Below are positions 16,086 through 27,157 of a stretch of 64,000 nucleotides of DNA, piece by piece. This stretch comes from an uncultured Roseovarius sp. GTDB taxonomy: Bacteria > Pseudomonadota > Alphaproteobacteria > Rhodobacterales > Rhodobacteraceae. The stretch's first letter is position 1; every line of letters begins with the position of its first letter. Position numbers and translations under genes: made by a program. The notes below the pieces were generated by a model. It ran no database searches. It was not told the origin of the DNA and saw only the letters and a list, made by a program, of their open reading frames with translations. The stretch is from NCBI RefSeq assembly GCF_947259555.1, contig NZ_CAMYMD010000104.1, positions 1 to 64,000 of the forward strand. Direction: 5' to 3'.

Positions 16086-19000
16086 TCAGGCGGTCGGGCC
16101 TTGCAGCGGCATCACCGACAATTCGCCCTCCTGTCGCGCCTTGATCGCCAGGGCCGCGGCGTGCGATCCGGCCACGGTGGTGAAATAGGGGATCTTGTCA
16201 TAGAGCGCGACCGAGCGGATCTCGCGGCTGTCCTCGACGGCCTGCACGCCCTCTGTGGTGTTCATCACCAACGCGATCTCGCCGTCCTTGAGCATGTCGA
16301 CGATATTCGGGCGGCCCTCGTAGACCTTGTTGACCAACTCGCAGGAGAGCCCCGCTTCGGTCAGGAAGGCGGCCGTGCCGCGGGTTGCCACGAGGGTAAA
16401 GCCAAGGTCACTCAGCACATTTGCGGTTTCCACAAGCTGCGGGGTCTTGTCGCTGTCCTTGATCGAGACGAACACGCGGCCCCCTTCGGGCAGGTCTACG
16501 CCCGCCCCCATCTGCGCCTTGAGGAAGGCGCGCGGGAAGGACACGTCCCAGCCCATCACCTCGCCGGTTGAGCGCATTTCGGGGCCAAGGATCGTGTCGA
16601 CACACGGAAAGCGCGCGAAGGGCAGAACCGCTTCCTTGACCGAGAACCACGGCATGTCCGGATCGGCGAGCGTCATCTGGTCGGCCATCGGCAGGCTGCC
16701 GGGTTTGGTATCCTTGGGGTAGGGGCCCCGGAACGGAAATGCCGCCATCGGCTCTCCCGCCATCAGGCGTGCGGCAATCGACGCGATGGCGCTATCCGTG
16801 GCCTTGGCGACAAAAGGCACCGTCCGCGAGGCGCGAGGATTGACCTCGATAAGGTAGATCTCTTCGCCCTTGACCGCGAATTGCACATTCATCAGCCCGA
16901 CGACATTGAGCGCGCGCGCGAGTGCCTCGGTCTGGGCCTTGATTTCGGCGATGGTCGCGGCGGAGAGCGAATAGGGCGGCAGCGAACAGGCGCTGTCGCC
17001 CGAATGCACGCCGGCCTCCTCAATGTGCTGCATGATGCCCGCCACATGCACAGCCTCGCCATCGCAAAGCGCATCCACATCGCATTCGATAGCGCCCGAC
17101 AGGTAGCTGTCGAGCAGCACCGGGCTCTTGCCCGACACCACAACCGCCTCGGCGATGTAGCGTTCCAGATGGGCCATGTCGCGCACGATTTCCATCGCGC
17201 GGCCGCCCAGCACGTAGGACGGGCGGATGACCAGCGGAAAGCCGATGCTCTCGGCAATGGCGAGCGCCTGCGCGTCGGTCGAGGCGATGCCGTTCTTCGG
17301 CTGCTTGAGGCCCAGCTTGACCACCAGCTCCTGAAACCGCTCGCGGTCCTCGGCTAGGTCGATGGCATCGGGCGTGGTGCCGAGGATCGGGATGCCCTCG
17401 GCCTCCAGCCCGCGCGCCAGCTTGAGCGGCGTCTGCCCGCCGAATTGCACGATCACCCCGTGCAACGTGCCGTTCTCCTGCTCGACGCGCAGGATCTCCA
17501 TCACATGCTCGAATGTCAGCGGCTCAAAGTAGAGCCGGTCCGAGGTGTCGTAATCGGTGCTGACCGTCTCGGGGTTGCAGTTGATCATGATCGTCTCGTA
17601 ACCCGCATCGCTGAGCGCAAAACAGGCGTGACAGCAGCAGTAATCGAACTCGATCCCCTGACCGATCCGGTTAGGTCCGCCGCCGAGGATCACCACCTTT
17701 TTGGCGTCCGAGGGCCGCGCCTCGCATTCCACCTCGCCCATCATCGGGGCCTCGTAGGTGGAATACATGTAGGGGGTCTGCGCCTCGAATTCGGCGGCGC
17801 AGGTGTCGATCCGCTTGAACACCGCATGCACGCCGAGATTGACGCGGGCACGGCGCACCTGTTCCTCGTCGCGGCCGGTCAGCGTGGCGAGGCGGGCATC
17901 GGTAAAGCCCATCATCTTGAGGTGGCGCAGGCCGTCCTCGGTCATCGGCAGGCCGTCGCGGCGGATGCGCGCTTCGGCCTCCACAATCTCGCGGATGCGG
18001 GCGAGGAACCACGGATCAAACGCCGTGGCGGCGTTGATCTCGTCATCGCTGAGGCCGTGGCGCATCGCCTGCGCGATGGTGCGCATGCGGTCGGGGGTGG
18101 CCACCGATAGGGCGCGGGTGATCGCGGCCTTGCCCGAATTCGGATCAGTTGCCCCCTCTATCTCCACCTCGTCAAAGCCCGACAGGCCGGTCTCCATCGA
18201 GGCAAGCGCCTTTTGCAAGGATTCGTGGATCGTGCGGCCAATCGCCATGGCCTCGCCTACCGATTTCATCGCGGTGGTGAGATGCGGCTTGGAGCCGGGG
18301 AACTTCTCGAAGGCAAAGCGCGGGATCTTGGTCACGACATAGTCGATGGTCGGCTCGAAACTTGCGGGCGTCACCTTGGTTATGTCGTTGTCCAACTCAT
18401 CGAGCGTGTAGCCCACGGCCAGCTTGGCCGCGATCTTGGCAATCGGAAAGCCCGTGGCCTTGGAGGCAAGCGCCGAGGAGCGCGACACGCGCGGGTTCAT
18501 CTCGATCACAACCATGCGCCCGTCTTCGGGATTGATCGCCCATTGCACGTTGGAGCCGCCGGTCTCGACCCCGATCTCGCGCAGCACGGCGATGGAGCCG
18601 TTGCGCATGATCTGGTATTCCTTGTCGGTCAGCGTGAGGGCAGGGGCCACGGTGATCGAATCGCCGGTGTGCACGCCCATCGGATCGACGTTTTCGATGG
18701 AGCAGACGATGATCGCGTTATCCGCACGGTCGCGGACCACCTCCATCTCGTATTCTTTCCAGCCCAGCAGGCTCTCGTCGATCAGGATCTGGCTGACCGG
18801 AGAGGCATCGAGGCCGGATTTGCAGTAATGGATATAGTCGTCGCGGTTATAGGCCACCCCGCCGCCGGTGCCGCCCAACGTATAGGCGGGGCGGATGATC
18901 GCGGGCAGGCCGACATAGTCGATCGCCGCCATGCATTCATCCATGTTGTTGGCGATGGTCGCCTTGGGATTCTCGATGCCCAGCCGGTCCATCGCCTCGC

Positions 19001-19397
19001 GAAAGAGCTTGCGATCCTCTGCCATTTCAATGGCTTGCCGGTTCGCGCCGATCAGTTCGACGCCGAATTTCTCCAGCACGCCCATGTCCGCCACGGCGAG
19101 CGCGGTGTTGAGACCGGTCTGCCCGCCCATCGTGGGCAGCAATGCGTCGGGGCGCTCTTTTTCGATGATGCGGGCCACGGTCTCGGGGGTGATTGGCTCG
19201 ATATAGGTGGCATCGGCGAGACCGGGGTCGGTCATGATCGTCGCCGGGTTCGAGTTCACAAGGATGACGCGGTAGCCTTCCTCGCGCAGCGCCTTGCAGG
19301 CCTGTGCGCCGGAATAGTCGAATTCGCAGGCCTGTCCGATGATGATGGGCCCCGCTCCGATGATCATGATAGATGAGATATCGGTTCTTTTCGGCAT
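16086..19397 (-). CDS. carB: Carbamoyl-phosphate synthase large subunit
   Basis: The 1103-residue synthetase makes carbamoyl phosphate for arginine and pyrimidine synthesis from bicarbonate, glutamine-derived ammonia and 2 ATP. It contains two homologous ATP-grasp halves (starting [20 protein letters not shown] and [20 protein letters not shown]), the oligomerisation domain between them, and a C-terminal MGS-like allosteric domain (from about residue 945: [20 protein letters not shown]). Glycine-rich loops [10 protein letters not shown] and [10 protein letters not shown] are intact. The length is normal and no intein or break is seen. carA is not adjacent, which is common in alphaproteobacteria. 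A promoter candidate lies at 19460-19487. Confidence 0.97.
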   Translation of the reverse strand: MPKRTDISSIMIIGAGPIIIGQACEFDYSGAQACKALREEGYRVILVNSNPATIMTDPGLADATYIEPITPETVARIIEKERPDALLPTMGGQTGLNTALAVADMGVLEKFGVELIGANRQAIEMAEDRKLFREAMDRLGIENPKATIANNMDECMAAIDYVGLPAIIRPAYTLGGTGGGVAYNRDDYIHYCKSGLDASPVSQILIDESLLGWKEYEMEVVRDRADNAIIVCSIENVDPMGVHTGDSITVAPALTLTDKEYQIMRNGSIAVLREIGVETGGSNVQWAINPEDGRMVVIEMNPRVSRSSALASKATGFPIAKIAAKLAVGYTLDELDNDITKVTPASFEPTIDYVVTKIPRFAFEKFPGSKPHLTTAMKSVGEAMAIGRTIHESLQKALASMETGLSGFDEVEIEGATDPNSGKAAITRALSVATPDRMRTIAQAMRHGLSDDEINAATAFDPWFLARIREIVEAEARIRRDGLPMTEDGLRHLKMMGFTDARLATLTGRDEEQVRRARVNLGVHAVFKRIDTCAAEFEAQTPYMYSTYEAPMMGEVECEARPSDAKKVVILGGGPNRIGQGIEFDYCCCHACFALSDAGYETIMINCNPETVSTDYDTSDRLYFEPLTFEHVMEILRVEQENGTLHGVIVQFGGQTPLKLARGLEAEGIPILGTTPDAIDLAEDRERFQELVVKLGLKQPKNGIASTDAQALAIAESIGFPLVIRPSYVLGGRAMEIVRDMAHLERYIAEAVVVSGKSPVLLDSYLSGAIECDVDALCDGEAVHVAGIMQHIEEAGVHSGDSACSLPPYSLSAATIAEIKAQTEALARALNVVGLMNVQFAVKGEEIYLIEVNPRASRTVPFVAKATDSAIASIAARLMAGEPMAAFPFRGPYPKDTKPGSLPMADQMTLADPDMPWFSVKEAVLPFARFPCVDTILGPEMRSTGEVMGWDVSFPRAFLKAQMGAGVDLPEGGRVFVSIKDSDKTPQLVETANVLSDLGFTLVATRGTAAFLTEAGLSCELVNKVYEGRPNIVDMLKDGEIALVMNTTEGVQAVEDSREIRSVALYDKIPYFTTVAGSHAAALAIKARQEGELSVMPLQGPTA

Positions 19398-19459
19398 ATC
19401 GATCCCCGGGCAGCTTGATGACCGCGCGGGCCGGTGGGGCGCGCGCGCAAATTGGTGGG

Positions 19460-19487
19460 GTTATATCCATGATCAGGCGGTGTGCAA
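19460..19487 (-). promoter_or_regulatory. Candidate sigma-70 promoter for carB
   Basis: On the minus strand TTGCAC (19487-19482) is followed after 16 bases by TATAAC (19465-19460), about 63 bases before the carB start. The -10 match is strong against the GC-rich background. It is predicted from sequence only. Confidence 0.5.
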
Positions 19488-19506
19488 GGGGCAAACCCGC
19501 CCCGGC

Positions 19507-20031
19507 TCAAGACGTTTCAGGCATCTCCGGCGCGTCCTCCAGAATGACCCGGTCAAGCGCGCCCATGCCGGCGCCGTCGCGCTGCGGATAAAGGATCAGG
19601 CGGTCGACCACCTGTCCCTTGAGCACGCCGGCGTCGAAGCGCGTGAACCCCGGCTGCGCGGGGTCGGCGACATAGCGCTCGCCCGCTACCATAAGATCGC
19701 CGAGATAGCCTTCGACCTGCACTGCCGGTGCGCCGCGCTCGGATTGCCAGTCGAGCGAGACGAAGGTGAAGGGCGCGTCCCGCAGGATCGCAATGCCGCT
19801 GCGCTGCCCCATGGTGCCCTCGATCTCGGTCGGGCCATCGGTGCCGTCGCCTGACTTTTCAGCGGTCGAGATCATCGCGTTGCGCGTGACGATCCGATAG
19901 CCGTCTTCTTGCATTTCCTGCGGCGCGGGCCCCTCATGCGGCCCCTCGAACCCGATCGAGGCCTGCTCTGCCCTCGCAAATCCGCCCAAGACGCATATGC
20001 AGACGGCTAGATATGCAAAATGAGATGTCAT
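19507..20031 (-). CDS. Secreted protein of unknown function
   Basis: A 174-residue protein with a clear Sec signal peptide (MTSHFAYLAVCICVLGGFARA, about 21 residues). The mature part is acidic and beta-strand-rich (FTFVSLDWQ, VQVEGYLGDLMVAGERYV, FDAGVLKGQVVDRLILYPQ). This resembles a small jelly-roll or carbohydrate-binding-like sandwich, but no family motif is certain. No lipobox or membrane anchor is visible. It is encoded upstream of carB on the same strand and divergent from pabB. I do not assign a function. Confidence 0.65.
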   Translation of the reverse strand: MTSHFAYLAVCICVLGGFARAEQASIGFEGPHEGPAPQEMQEDGYRIVTRNAMISTAEKSGDGTDGPTEIEGTMGQRSGIAILRDAPFTFVSLDWQSERGAPAVQVEGYLGDLMVAGERYVADPAQPGFTRFDAGVLKGQVVDRLILYPQRDGAGMGALDRVILEDAPEMPETS

Positions 20032-20189
20032 GAACGGGTCTCTTCATCGGTGATACTTGTAACGTCCGCCCTGACCGCCCCGGTGTCAAGCTTGGCTCAA
20101 TGTCCGAAACCAAATCAAAACGGCGCTTTTGAGGGTGTCTTTTGCCCATTGCGGGCCTAAATACCCTGCACTTGCCAAGGGAATGCGAC

Positions 20190-21314
20190 GTGCAGATTCG
20201 TTTCGATCATGGACCAACCGGTGCGGCCTGCCAATTTGCGCAGCACGATCGGTTGATCACTGCCCATTCGCCCGATGAGGTGCCAGCGGCACTTGCCGCA
20301 GTCGATGCCGCGCGCGAGGAAGGGTATTGGCTTGCAGGTTTCGCAAGCTACGAGCTCGGTCATGCGCTTGAACCGCGTCTGGCATCCGCGATGCCTGCGC
20401 GCCGCCGCTTGCCGCTCTTGCAATTCGGTGTTTACGAGGCGCCGCTTGATGCGCCTCCCATCCCCAACGACCCTGCGCAACTTAGTGACATGCGTCCAGA
20501 TTGGGATGCGAATCGCTATGCGCAGGCGTTTCAGACCGTGCATGACTATATTTGCGCGGGCGATATCTATCAGGCTAACCTGACCTTTCCGATCAGGATG
20601 CAGGCGACCGGCACGCCGCAGGCGCTTCATGCCGCGCTCACCCGGATCCAGCCCGTCCGCTACGGCGCGCTGATCGAGGCAGAGGGGCTGCCTGCGATGC
20701 TCTCGCGCTCGCCCGAGTTGTTCTTTCGCACGGATGCCGGTGGTCGGATCGAAACCCGCCCCATGAAGGGCACGCAGCCGCGCAGCGCGGATCCGACAGA
20801 GGATGCCCGCCGGCGTTTCTTCCTGCAATCGGATGAAAAGAACCGCGCCGAGAACCTGATGATCGTGGACCTTCTGCGCAACGATATATCCCGGGTCAGC
20901 AAAGCGGGCACTGTCCGCGTGCCAGAGCTGTTTTCGGTCGAAACCTTTGAGACGGTGCACCAGATGACATCCCTTATTTCGGCGCAGTTGATGCCGGATA
21001 CAGGGCTCTCGGACATCCTGCGTGCACTTTTCCCCTGCGGTTCGATCACGGGTGCGCCGAAACTGCGTGCGATGCAGATCCTCGCCGATCTGGAAGAGGC
21101 CCCGCGAGACATCTATTGCGGATCCATAGGATGGGCGGCCCCCGATGGCCGGGCTGAATTCAACGTGGCCATTCGCACCCTTATGGTCGAGGAGGGAGGC
21201 GCGCGGCTCAATGTGGGCGGTGGCGTTGTCTATGACAGCACAGCCGACGGCGAGTACGAAGAGGCGCTGTGGAAGGCGCGTTTCGCGCGCGCCCTGACCC
21301 CGGCTTTTGCCTGA
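20190..21314 (+). CDS. pabB: Aminodeoxychorismate synthase component I
   Basis: A 374-residue chorismate-utilising enzyme that adds ammonia to chorismate on the way to p-aminobenzoate and folate. The catalytic core shows RPMKGTQPR (the PabB-type lysine motif), KNRAENLMIVDLLRNDISRV, FPCGSITGAPKLRAMQIL and FNVAIRT. I choose GTG 20190 (VQIRFDHGPTG) because AAGGGA (20178-20183) sits 7 bases upstream; an earlier TTG at 20142 lacks a site. The glutaminase PabA and lyase PabC are not next to it. It converges with cfa, with six bases between the stops. Confidence 0.92.
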   Translation: MQIRFDHGPTGAACQFAQHDRLITAHSPDEVPAALAAVDAAREEGYWLAGFASYELGHALEPRLASAMPARRRLPLLQFGVYEAPLDAPPIPNDPAQLSDMRPDWDANRYAQAFQTVHDYICAGDIYQANLTFPIRMQATGTPQALHAALTRIQPVRYGALIEAEGLPAMLSRSPELFFRTDAGGRIETRPMKGTQPRSADPTEDARRRFFLQSDEKNRAENLMIVDLLRNDISRVSKAGTVRVPELFSVETFETVHQMTSLISAQLMPDTGLSDILRALFPCGSITGAPKLRAMQILADLEEAPRDIYCGSIGWAAPDGRAEFNVAIRTLMVEEGGARLNVGGGVVYDSTADGEYEEALWKARFARALTPAFA

Positions 21315-21320
21315 TCGCAC

Positions 21321-22553
21321 CTATTGCGCAGCGTGAAACTGCGTATTGGCCCGGTCCCGGTAGAGATAGTCCCGCGTGAGCGGCACCGCGTCCTGCTTGG
21401 GGCTCATCTGAAACTGGAACACCACCTGATTGCTCAGTCGAAACGTCAACTCGCTGGCGATCAGGTAATAGCGCCACATCCGGCAGAACCGCTCGTCATA
21501 TAGCCCGCGCGCGCGGTCGATATTGGTCTCGAACCGTCTGCGCCATTCGCGCAACGTCTCGGCGTAGTGCAGCCGCCAGACCTCGACATCGGTGGTCACC
21601 AGGTGGTGGCGTTCGACCGCCGCTACGGCCTCGGACATGGCAGGGCAATAGCCGCCGGGGAAGATGTATTTGGTGATCCAGGGACTTGTCGCGCCGGGCG
21701 GCCCGGCTCGCCCGATGAAATGTATCAGCGCGATCCCGTCCGGTTTCAGCAGCCGCCGCACGCTCGCGAAATATTCGTCGTAATGCGGCACGCCCACATG
21801 CTCGAACATGCCGATTGAAACGATCCGGTCAAACTGCCCGGCCACGTCGCGGTAATCCATCAGCTCGAACCGCGCGCTGTCCGACAGCCCCGCCTTTTCG
21901 GCGCGGGCATTGGCCATCGCGTGCTGTTCGCGCGACAGGGTGACGCCCGTCACATCTGCCCCGAAATCGCGCGCCAGCGTCAGCCCCATGCCGCCCCAGC
22001 CACAGCCGATATCGAGCACCCGCATGCCCGGCTCGATCAGCATCTTGCGCGCAATATGTGCCTTCTTGGCCGCCTGCGCCTCGTCCAGTGTCATGTCGGG
22101 ACGGGCGAAATAGGCACAGGAATAATTGCGGTCCTCGTCGAGAAAGAGATCGTATAGCTCGCCCGAGAGGTCGTAGTGATGGGCGACATTGGCGCGGGAT
22201 CGCGTCACCGGGTTGAACTGATCGACACGACGCTTGAGCCAGCGCAGCCACTCCAGCGGACGGCGAAACCAGGGTTGCCCCTGAGCGCCGATATTCATGA
22301 TCGCAAGGCTGAGAAATCCATAAAGATCATCGCCCTCAATGGTCAAGGTGCCGTTCATGTAGCCCTCGCCTGCCGCCATGTCAGGCGATAAAACGATCCG
22401 CCGTGGCAGATCCGGGTCATGCAGAACGACCGCCACTTCAGGGCCGCCCGCACCGGGGCCGTAGTGCTGCGTGTTCCCGTCCGGGTAGGTCACGCTTAGC
22501 CGACCCTCCTTGAAAAAATGGGTCAACAGCCGGTCCAGAGCCTTCGTCCACAT
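21321..22553 (-). CDS. cfa: Cyclopropane-fatty-acyl-phospholipid synthase family methyltransferase
   Basis: A SAM-dependent enzyme of about 410 residues that adds a methylene or methyl group to unsaturated acyl chains of membrane phospholipids. The SAM-binding motif is [20 protein letters not shown], preceded by [28 protein letters not shown] and followed by [17 protein letters not shown], all diagnostic of Cfa. The start is taken at ATG 22553 ([10 protein letters not shown]); two upstream in-frame starts add a Cys-rich stretch not expected in the family. It is divergent from aspS across a 237-bp spacer. Confidence 0.9.
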   Translation of the reverse strand: MWTKALDRLLTHFFKEGRLSVTYPDGNTQHYGPGAGGPEVAVVLHDPDLPRRIVLSPDMAAGEGYMNGTLTIEGDDLYGFLSLAIMNIGAQGQPWFRRPLEWLRWLKRRVDQFNPVTRSRANVAHHYDLSGELYDLFLDEDRNYSCAYFARPDMTLDEAQAAKKAHIARKMLIEPGMRVLDIGCGWGGMGLTLARDFGADVTGVTLSREQHAMANARAEKAGLSDSARFELMDYRDVAGQFDRIVSIGMFEHVGVPHYDEYFASVRRLLKPDGIALIHFIGRAGPPGATSPWITKYIFPGGYCPAMSEAVAAVERHHLVTTDVEVWRLHYAETLREWRRRFETNIDRARGLYDERFCRMWRYYLIASELTFRLSNQVVFQFQMSPKQDAVPLTRDYLYRDRANTQFHAAQ

Positions 22554-22713
22554 TCCACACCCCATTTCCTCGCACCCCAAGCAGGCGCATTCCACGGCGT
22601 AGTAAACTTGTCGATCGGCCCTCACTGGTGGGCCTGTCTGTTCTCAGGCGTGTATTTTTACCCAATTTCCTTTTTCTGTAAACGGTTTTGCCCGGCAGTG
22701 CCCCGGCCCGCCC

Positions 22714-22742
22714 TTGACTTTGCCGCCCCGCCAAGGTGTATC
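22714..22742 (+). promoter_or_regulatory. Candidate promoter for aspS
   Basis: CTTGACT (TTGACT at 22714-22719) is followed after 17 bases by TGTATC (22737-22742), about 50 bases before the aspS start. The -35 is strong and the -10 weak. Sequence-only prediction. Confidence 0.4.
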
Positions 22743-22790
22743 GGCCCGGACCCAAGAGACAGGCCCGCGACCGGGCTCGGAGAGGATACC

Positions 22791-24566
22791 ATGCACAGCT
22801 ATCGCAGCCATTCCTGCGCGGATTTGACGAAAACAGACGTCGGCGAGACCGTTCGCCTTGCAGGCTGGGTGCATCGCATCCGCGATCACGGCGGGGTTCT
22901 GTTCATCGACCTGCGCGATCACTTTGGCGTGACGCAGGTGCTGTGTGACCCCGATAGCCCGGTGTTCACGCAGGTGGAGAAGCTGCGCAGCGAATTCTGC
23001 ATCCGAATCGATGGCGAGGTGAAGGCCCGTGACGAAGGCCTGGTAAACCCCAGGATCCCCACCGGTGAGATCGAGGTGTTCATCCGCGACATGGAAATTC
23101 TGGGGGCCGCCGCCGAGTTGCCGTTGCAGGTCTTCGGCGAGCAGGAATACCCCGAGGAGACGCGCCTGCGCTACCGCTACCTCGACCTGCGCCGCGAGGC
23201 GATGCAGCACAACATGGTGCTCCGCTCGGACGTGGTGGCGGCGATGCGCCGCCGGATGTGGGATCAGGGCTTTCGCGAGTTCCAGACGCCGATCATCACC
23301 GCTTCGTCGCCGGAAGGCGCGCGCGATTTTCTGGTGCCGTCGCGCCTGCATCCGGGCAAGTTCTACGCCCTGCCGCAGGCCCCGCAGCAGTTCAAGCAGC
23401 TGATCATGGTCTCGGGCTTCGACAAGTATTTCCAGATCGCGCCATGTTTCCGCGACGAAGACCCGCGCGCCGACCGCTCGCCCACCGATTTTTACCAGCT
23501 TGACCTCGAGATGAGCTTTGTCGAGCAACAGGACGTGTTCGACACGATCCAGCCGGTCATTCAGGGCGTGTTCGAGGAGTTCGGCGAGGGGGCCACGGTC
23601 GACAAGGTCTGGCCGCAGATCAGCTATCGCGATGCCGCCCTCTGGTATGGCACCGACAAGCCCGACCTGCGCAACCCGATCAAGATGCAGGACGTGTCCG
23701 AGCATTTCCGGGGTAGCGGGTTCGCGATCTTCGCCAAGCTGCTGGAGCAGGACGGCACCCAGATCCGCGCCATTCCCGCCCCCACCGGCGGCAGCCGCAA
23801 GTTCTGCGACCGGATGAACGCCTTTGCCCAGAAAGAGGGGCTGCCGGGGATGGGGTATATCTTCTGGCGCGATCAGGGCGACGGCATGGAAGCCGCAGGC
23901 CCGCTGGCCAAGAATATCGGCCCCGAGCGGACCGAGGCGATCCGCCAGCAGCTTGGGCTTGGCGTGGGCGACGCGGCGTTTTTCTTGGGCGGCAAGCCGC
24001 AGGCGTTCGAGCGAGTGGCGGCCCGCGCGCGCGACGTGATCGGCGAGGAGTTGGGCCTGACCGAGCAAAACCGCTTTGCCTTTGCCTGGATCGTGGATTT
24101 CCCGATGTACGAGGCGGATGAGGAAACCGGCAAGGTCGATTTCAGCCACAACCCGTTCTCGATGCCGCAGGGTGGGCGCGCGGCGCTGGACGGCGATCCG
24201 CTCGACGTTCTGGGCTACCAGTATGACCTTGCCTGCAACGGCTATGAGCTGGTCTCGGGCGCGATTCGGAACCACAAGCCCGAGATCATGTTCAAGGCGT
24301 TCGAGCTGGCGGGCTATGGCGAGGACGAGGTGCGCAAGCGGTTTGGCGGCATGGTCAACGCGTTCCAATTCGGCGCGCCGCCGCATGGCGGCTGTGCGGC
24401 GGGCATCGACCGGATCGTGATGCTGCTGGCGGGCACCTCGAACATCCGCGAGGTCATCATGTTCCCGATGAACCAGCGCGCCGAAGACCTGATGATGAAC
24501 GCGCCCTCCGATCCGACCAGCGATCAGCTGATGGAACTGGGCTTGCGCGTCATTCCGCAGGACTGA
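22791..24566 (+). CDS. aspS: Aspartate--tRNA ligase
   Basis: A 591-residue class IIb aminoacyl-tRNA synthetase. It has an N-terminal anticodon-binding OB fold ([23 protein letters not shown]), catalytic motif 2 ([20 protein letters not shown]), the bacterial GAD insertion domain (about 290-410) and motif 3 ([16 protein letters not shown]). ATG 22791 follows GAGAGGA at the right distance; the longer open frame upstream is spacer. Many alphaproteobacterial enzymes of this type also charge tRNA-Asn; this cannot be decided here. A GNAT gene follows after 8 bases. Confidence 0.97.
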   Translation: MHSYRSHSCADLTKTDVGETVRLAGWVHRIRDHGGVLFIDLRDHFGVTQVLCDPDSPVFTQVEKLRSEFCIRIDGEVKARDEGLVNPRIPTGEIEVFIRDMEILGAAAELPLQVFGEQEYPEETRLRYRYLDLRREAMQHNMVLRSDVVAAMRRRMWDQGFREFQTPIITASSPEGARDFLVPSRLHPGKFYALPQAPQQFKQLIMVSGFDKYFQIAPCFRDEDPRADRSPTDFYQLDLEMSFVEQQDVFDTIQPVIQGVFEEFGEGATVDKVWPQISYRDAALWYGTDKPDLRNPIKMQDVSEHFRGSGFAIFAKLLEQDGTQIRAIPAPTGGSRKFCDRMNAFAQKEGLPGMGYIFWRDQGDGMEAAGPLAKNIGPERTEAIRQQLGLGVGDAAFFLGGKPQAFERVAARARDVIGEELGLTEQNRFAFAWIVDFPMYEADEETGKVDFSHNPFSMPQGGRAALDGDPLDVLGYQYDLACNGYELVSGAIRNHKPEIMFKAFELAGYGEDEVRKRFGGMVNAFQFGAPPHGGCAAGIDRIVMLLAGTSNIREVIMFPMNQRAEDLMMNAPSDPTSDQLMELGLRVIPQD

Positions 24567-24574
24567 CCGCGCTG

Positions 24575-25297
24575 ATGGATCAGAGCCGCCCCCTCGGTCC
24601 CAAACTGGTGGATTGGCGGCCCCCGCCCGCCCCGGATGGCACGCCGCTGGTCGGGCGCTATGCGCGGCTCGACCGGCTCGATGCGGATCGGCACGCGGGC
24701 GATCTGCACCGCGCGATGAGCGGCGATGCGTCGCTTTGGGATTACATGCCGTATGGCCCGTTTTCCTCGGCCTCGCAATACCATCGCTGGGCGCGCGAGG
24801 CGACGGCGGGCGACGATCCGCTGTTCTATGCGATCACCGATCTCGATGCCGGACAGGTCGGCGGGGTGGCCAGTTATCTGCGGATCAAACCACAGGCGGG
24901 CAGCATTGAGGCAGGTCATATCAACCTTGCGCCGGCCTTGCAGCGCACCCGGGCTGCGACCGAGGCGATTTACCTCATGATGGATTGGGCCTTTGGCGCG
25001 GGCTATCGCCGGTTCGAGTGGAAATGCGATGCGCTCAACATGCCCTCGCGTCGTGCGGCGCAGCGGTTGGGGCTGAGCTACGAGGGCACGTTCCGGCAGG
25101 CCACGGTGGTCAAGGGGCGCAACCGCGACACCGCGTGGTTCGCCACCATCGACACCGAGTGGCCCGCGCTGAAAGAGGCGTTCGGCTTTTGGCTGGATCC
25201 CGCGAATTTTGATGCGGATGGTCGGCAGAGAGAGCGTCTTGGCGCGTTGACACGGTTGGTGCGCGCGACCTCGGACCCGGCGCAGACCGGCGGCTGA
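24575..25297 (+). CDS. GNAT-family N-acetyltransferase (RimJ/RimL-like)
   Basis: A 240-residue acetyltransferase that uses acetyl-CoA. The segment GHINLAPALQRTRAATEAIYLMMDWAFG.GYRRFEWKCDALNMPSRRAAQRLGLSYEGTFRQATVVKGRNRDTAWF follows the RimJ/L pattern: a pyrophosphate-binding helix, then the N-x-SRRAA-RLG motif. The substrate is unknown and could be a protein N-terminus or an amine. It lies 8 bases after aspS and is probably co-transcribed. A C-terminal tail of about 40 residues beyond the domain is variable in this family. Confidence 0.88.
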   Translation: MDQSRPLGPKLVDWRPPPAPDGTPLVGRYARLDRLDADRHAGDLHRAMSGDASLWDYMPYGPFSSASQYHRWAREATAGDDPLFYAITDLDAGQVGGVASYLRIKPQAGSIEAGHINLAPALQRTRAATEAIYLMMDWAFGAGYRRFEWKCDALNMPSRRAAQRLGLSYEGTFRQATVVKGRNRDTAWFATIDTEWPALKEAFGFWLDPANFDADGRQRERLGALTRLVRATSDPAQTGG

Positions 25298-25619
25298 CGA
25301 GGCTGAGTTTGCGGGTAAGAGTGCGCGGCCTGGGTGACATAGTGATGGGTCGGGATGGCCTGGAGCGGTCGTTGGCGGTTTCAGAGATAAGCCGTGCGGT
25401 GCCCGACCGCCGGGTGGGCGCAGAAACCTTGGTGGACCGCACTTTATGCCAGCCAAACACGTCCGCGTTTTCAATGGCTTGAAACGTTCCAAAAGCGCCC
25501 GCCCGAGGGGGCGGTCGGGCGCTGCGCGGCGGTGCCTGCGGCACCTTGATTCCGCGCATTGGTGCTGCACCTGAACGACAGCTTCAGGCCAACATCTCCG
25601 AAATCGCAAGCCCCCCTGC
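25298..25619. other. Intergenic region with two hairpins, no gene
   Basis: A 322-bp gap between convergent genes. It holds an 8-bp stem (25494-25501 with 25516-25523) preceded by AAAA, and a 6-bp stem (25531-25536 with 25540-25545) followed by TTG. Either may act as a terminator for the aspS-GNAT unit or, on the other strand, for the response regulator. I see no coding signal here. Confidence 0.5.
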
Positions 25620-26321
25620 TCAGAGTGCCACCCGTGCCGCCAGTCGTGTCTCGATCAGGGACAGGACGCGAGCGATCCCGGCCTCTGAGCCAAACCCGCT
25701 CAGGCCCGATGCCGCCTCTGCCAGCACATCATCCCCCGCCGCCCGCGCCACACCCAGCAGAAATTGCGTGACATAGGCATGGGTCGCGCGTTCGGGCATG
25801 TCCTCCAGCAGGCTGCGCACATGCTCCAGATCGTCGCGATAGGCCAGCGGATCGGGCGCGATCACCTCTTCGCTCAGCGCATAGGGCCCTGCAGGGCATC
25901 GGTCGCGCGGCACGTGGCGCAGCATCTCCTGCTGGAACCGCCCGAGGCTCAGCGCCGGCTTGGCGAGGAAACCGTCGGCCCCTGCCGCCATGGCCGCAGG
26001 CCCGGTGTCGGGATCGCCGCTGCTGGCAAGGATCACGCCGACGCGCGGCACCGCGCGCGCCAGTTCCGCGATCAGGTCGATGCCTGACCCGTCCGGCAGC
26101 CCCGGATCGACGATCACCACCGAGGGACGGTAAACCGACAGGTGCCGCCGCGCCGAGCCGAGGCAATCGGCCCGCCGGATGCGCGCCCCGCTGCGCAGGC
26201 ACATCAGGCGCAGCGCCTCCGACGCATAGCGGCTGTCCTCGACGGCCAGAACGGTCATGCCCAGTAGCGGGCGTTGATGACTGGGGGCACGTAGCGGTGC
26301 GAGGCTGTCGAGATCGGTCAT
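25620..26321 (-). CDS. Response-regulator receiver protein with an alpha-helical C-terminal domain
   Basis: A 233-residue protein with a CheY-like receiver: acidic pair in TVLAVEDSRYASEAL, phospho-acceptor Asp in VVIVDPGLPDGSG (about residue 80), and the conserved lysine in GFLAKPAL (about 128). The C-terminal 100 residues (ERATHAYVTQFLLGVARAAGDDVLAEAASGLSGFG and on) look helical and lack a DNA-binding motif. They could be an Hpt-like or other signalling module. No histidine kinase is encoded nearby, so it is an orphan regulator. Output is unknown. Confidence 0.82.
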   Translation of the reverse strand: MTDLDSLAPLRAPSHQRPLLGMTVLAVEDSRYASEALRLMCLRSGARIRRADCLGSARRHLSVYRPSVVIVDPGLPDGSGIDLIAELARAVPRVGVILASSGDPDTGPAAMAAGADGFLAKPALSLGRFQQEMLRHVPRDRCPAGPYALSEEVIAPDPLAYRDDLEHVRSLLEDMPERATHAYVTQFLLGVARAAGDDVLAEAASGLSGFGSEAGIARVLSLIETRLAARVAL

Positions 26322-26468
26322 CGGGATGATCCTTCCTGCTTTGACTGCTCCCAGAATGGCTCGCCTTAGGTGAACACGACGTTAACGCGCGGCTTGCGTC
26401 CCTCTGTCGCTTGTCAGGGGCGGTCAGGATCCCCATAACAGCCGCAGATCAGACGAAAGGATCATGCC

Positions 26469-26873
26469 ATGATCGGACGCCTCAATCACGTGGCCATCGC
26501 CGTGCCGGACCTCACCGCCGCCGCCGACCAATATCGCACGGCGCTTGGCGCCAAGGTCGGCGCGCCGCAGGACGAGCCCGAGCACGGCGTCACGGTCGTG
26601 TTCATCGAATTGCCCAACACCAAGATCGAGCTGCTCTATCCTCTGGGCGAGGACAGCCCGATCAACGGCTTTCTGGAAAAGAACCCCTCGGGCGGCATTC
26701 ACCATGTCTGCTACGAGGTCGATGACATCCTCGCCGCCCGCGACCACCTGAAATCCACCGGCGCGCGGGTCTTGGGTAGCGGCGAGCCCAGGATCGGCGC
26801 GCATGGCAAGCCGGTGCTGTTCCTGCATCCCAAGGATTTCAACGGCTGCCTTGTGGAACTGGAGCAGGTCTGA
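26469..26873 (+). CDS. mce: Methylmalonyl-CoA epimerase
   Basis: A 134-residue vicinal-oxygen-chelate protein that racemises methylmalonyl-CoA in propionyl-CoA metabolism. It has the two beta-alpha-beta-beta-beta modules and the metal residues expected: His near the start (RLNHVAIAV), IELLYPLGEDSPI, GGIHHVCYEVDD, and the C-terminal Glu (GCLVELEQV). ATG 26469 follows GAAAGGATC. It overlaps the next gene's ATG by one base (TGATG). Confidence 0.95.
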   Translation: MIGRLNHVAIAVPDLTAAADQYRTALGAKVGAPQDEPEHGVTVVFIELPNTKIELLYPLGEDSPINGFLEKNPSGGIHHVCYEVDDILAARDHLKSTGARVLGSGEPRIGAHGKPVLFLHPKDFNGCLVELEQV

Positions 26874-27157
26874 TGGGTATCACCTCTGCAATCGTGCTGC
26901 TTGCGGTGATCTGGTTCATGACCTTCTTCATCGTGCTGCCGATCCGCATCCAGACGCAGGGCGATGTGGGCAAGGTCGTTCCCGGCACCCATGCCGGCTC
27001 GCCCGAGCATCACCACCTCAAGAAAAAGGCCTGGATCACCACCGGCATCGCGGTCGTGCTCTGGATCATCATTGGTGGCACGATCCTGTCGGGCGTCATC
27101 ACGCTTGAGGATATCGACATGTTCAACCGGATCGGGCCGGGCTCCGCGCCTGAATAG
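26873..27157 (+). CDS. DUF1467 family small membrane protein
   Basis: A 94-residue inner-membrane protein with two helices (ITSAIVLLAVIWFMTFFIVLP and TGIAVVLWIIIGGTILSGVI) joined by a loop containing GDVGKVVPGTHAGSPEHHHLKKKAW. That pattern is DUF1467, found mainly in alphaproteobacteria. It is coupled to mce by a TGATG overlap, as in related genomes. The function is not known. Its last 35 bases overlap the convergent EI24 gene. Confidence 0.88.
   Translation: MGITSAIVLLAVIWFMTFFIVLPIRIQTQGDVGKVVPGTHAGSPEHHHLKKKAWITTGIAVVLWIIIGGTILSGVITLEDIDMFNRIGPGSAPE

Noticed and set aside
22644..24386. 580-codon minus-strand frame over aspS
   Set aside because: Shadow of aspartyl-tRNA synthetase; no recognisable domain.
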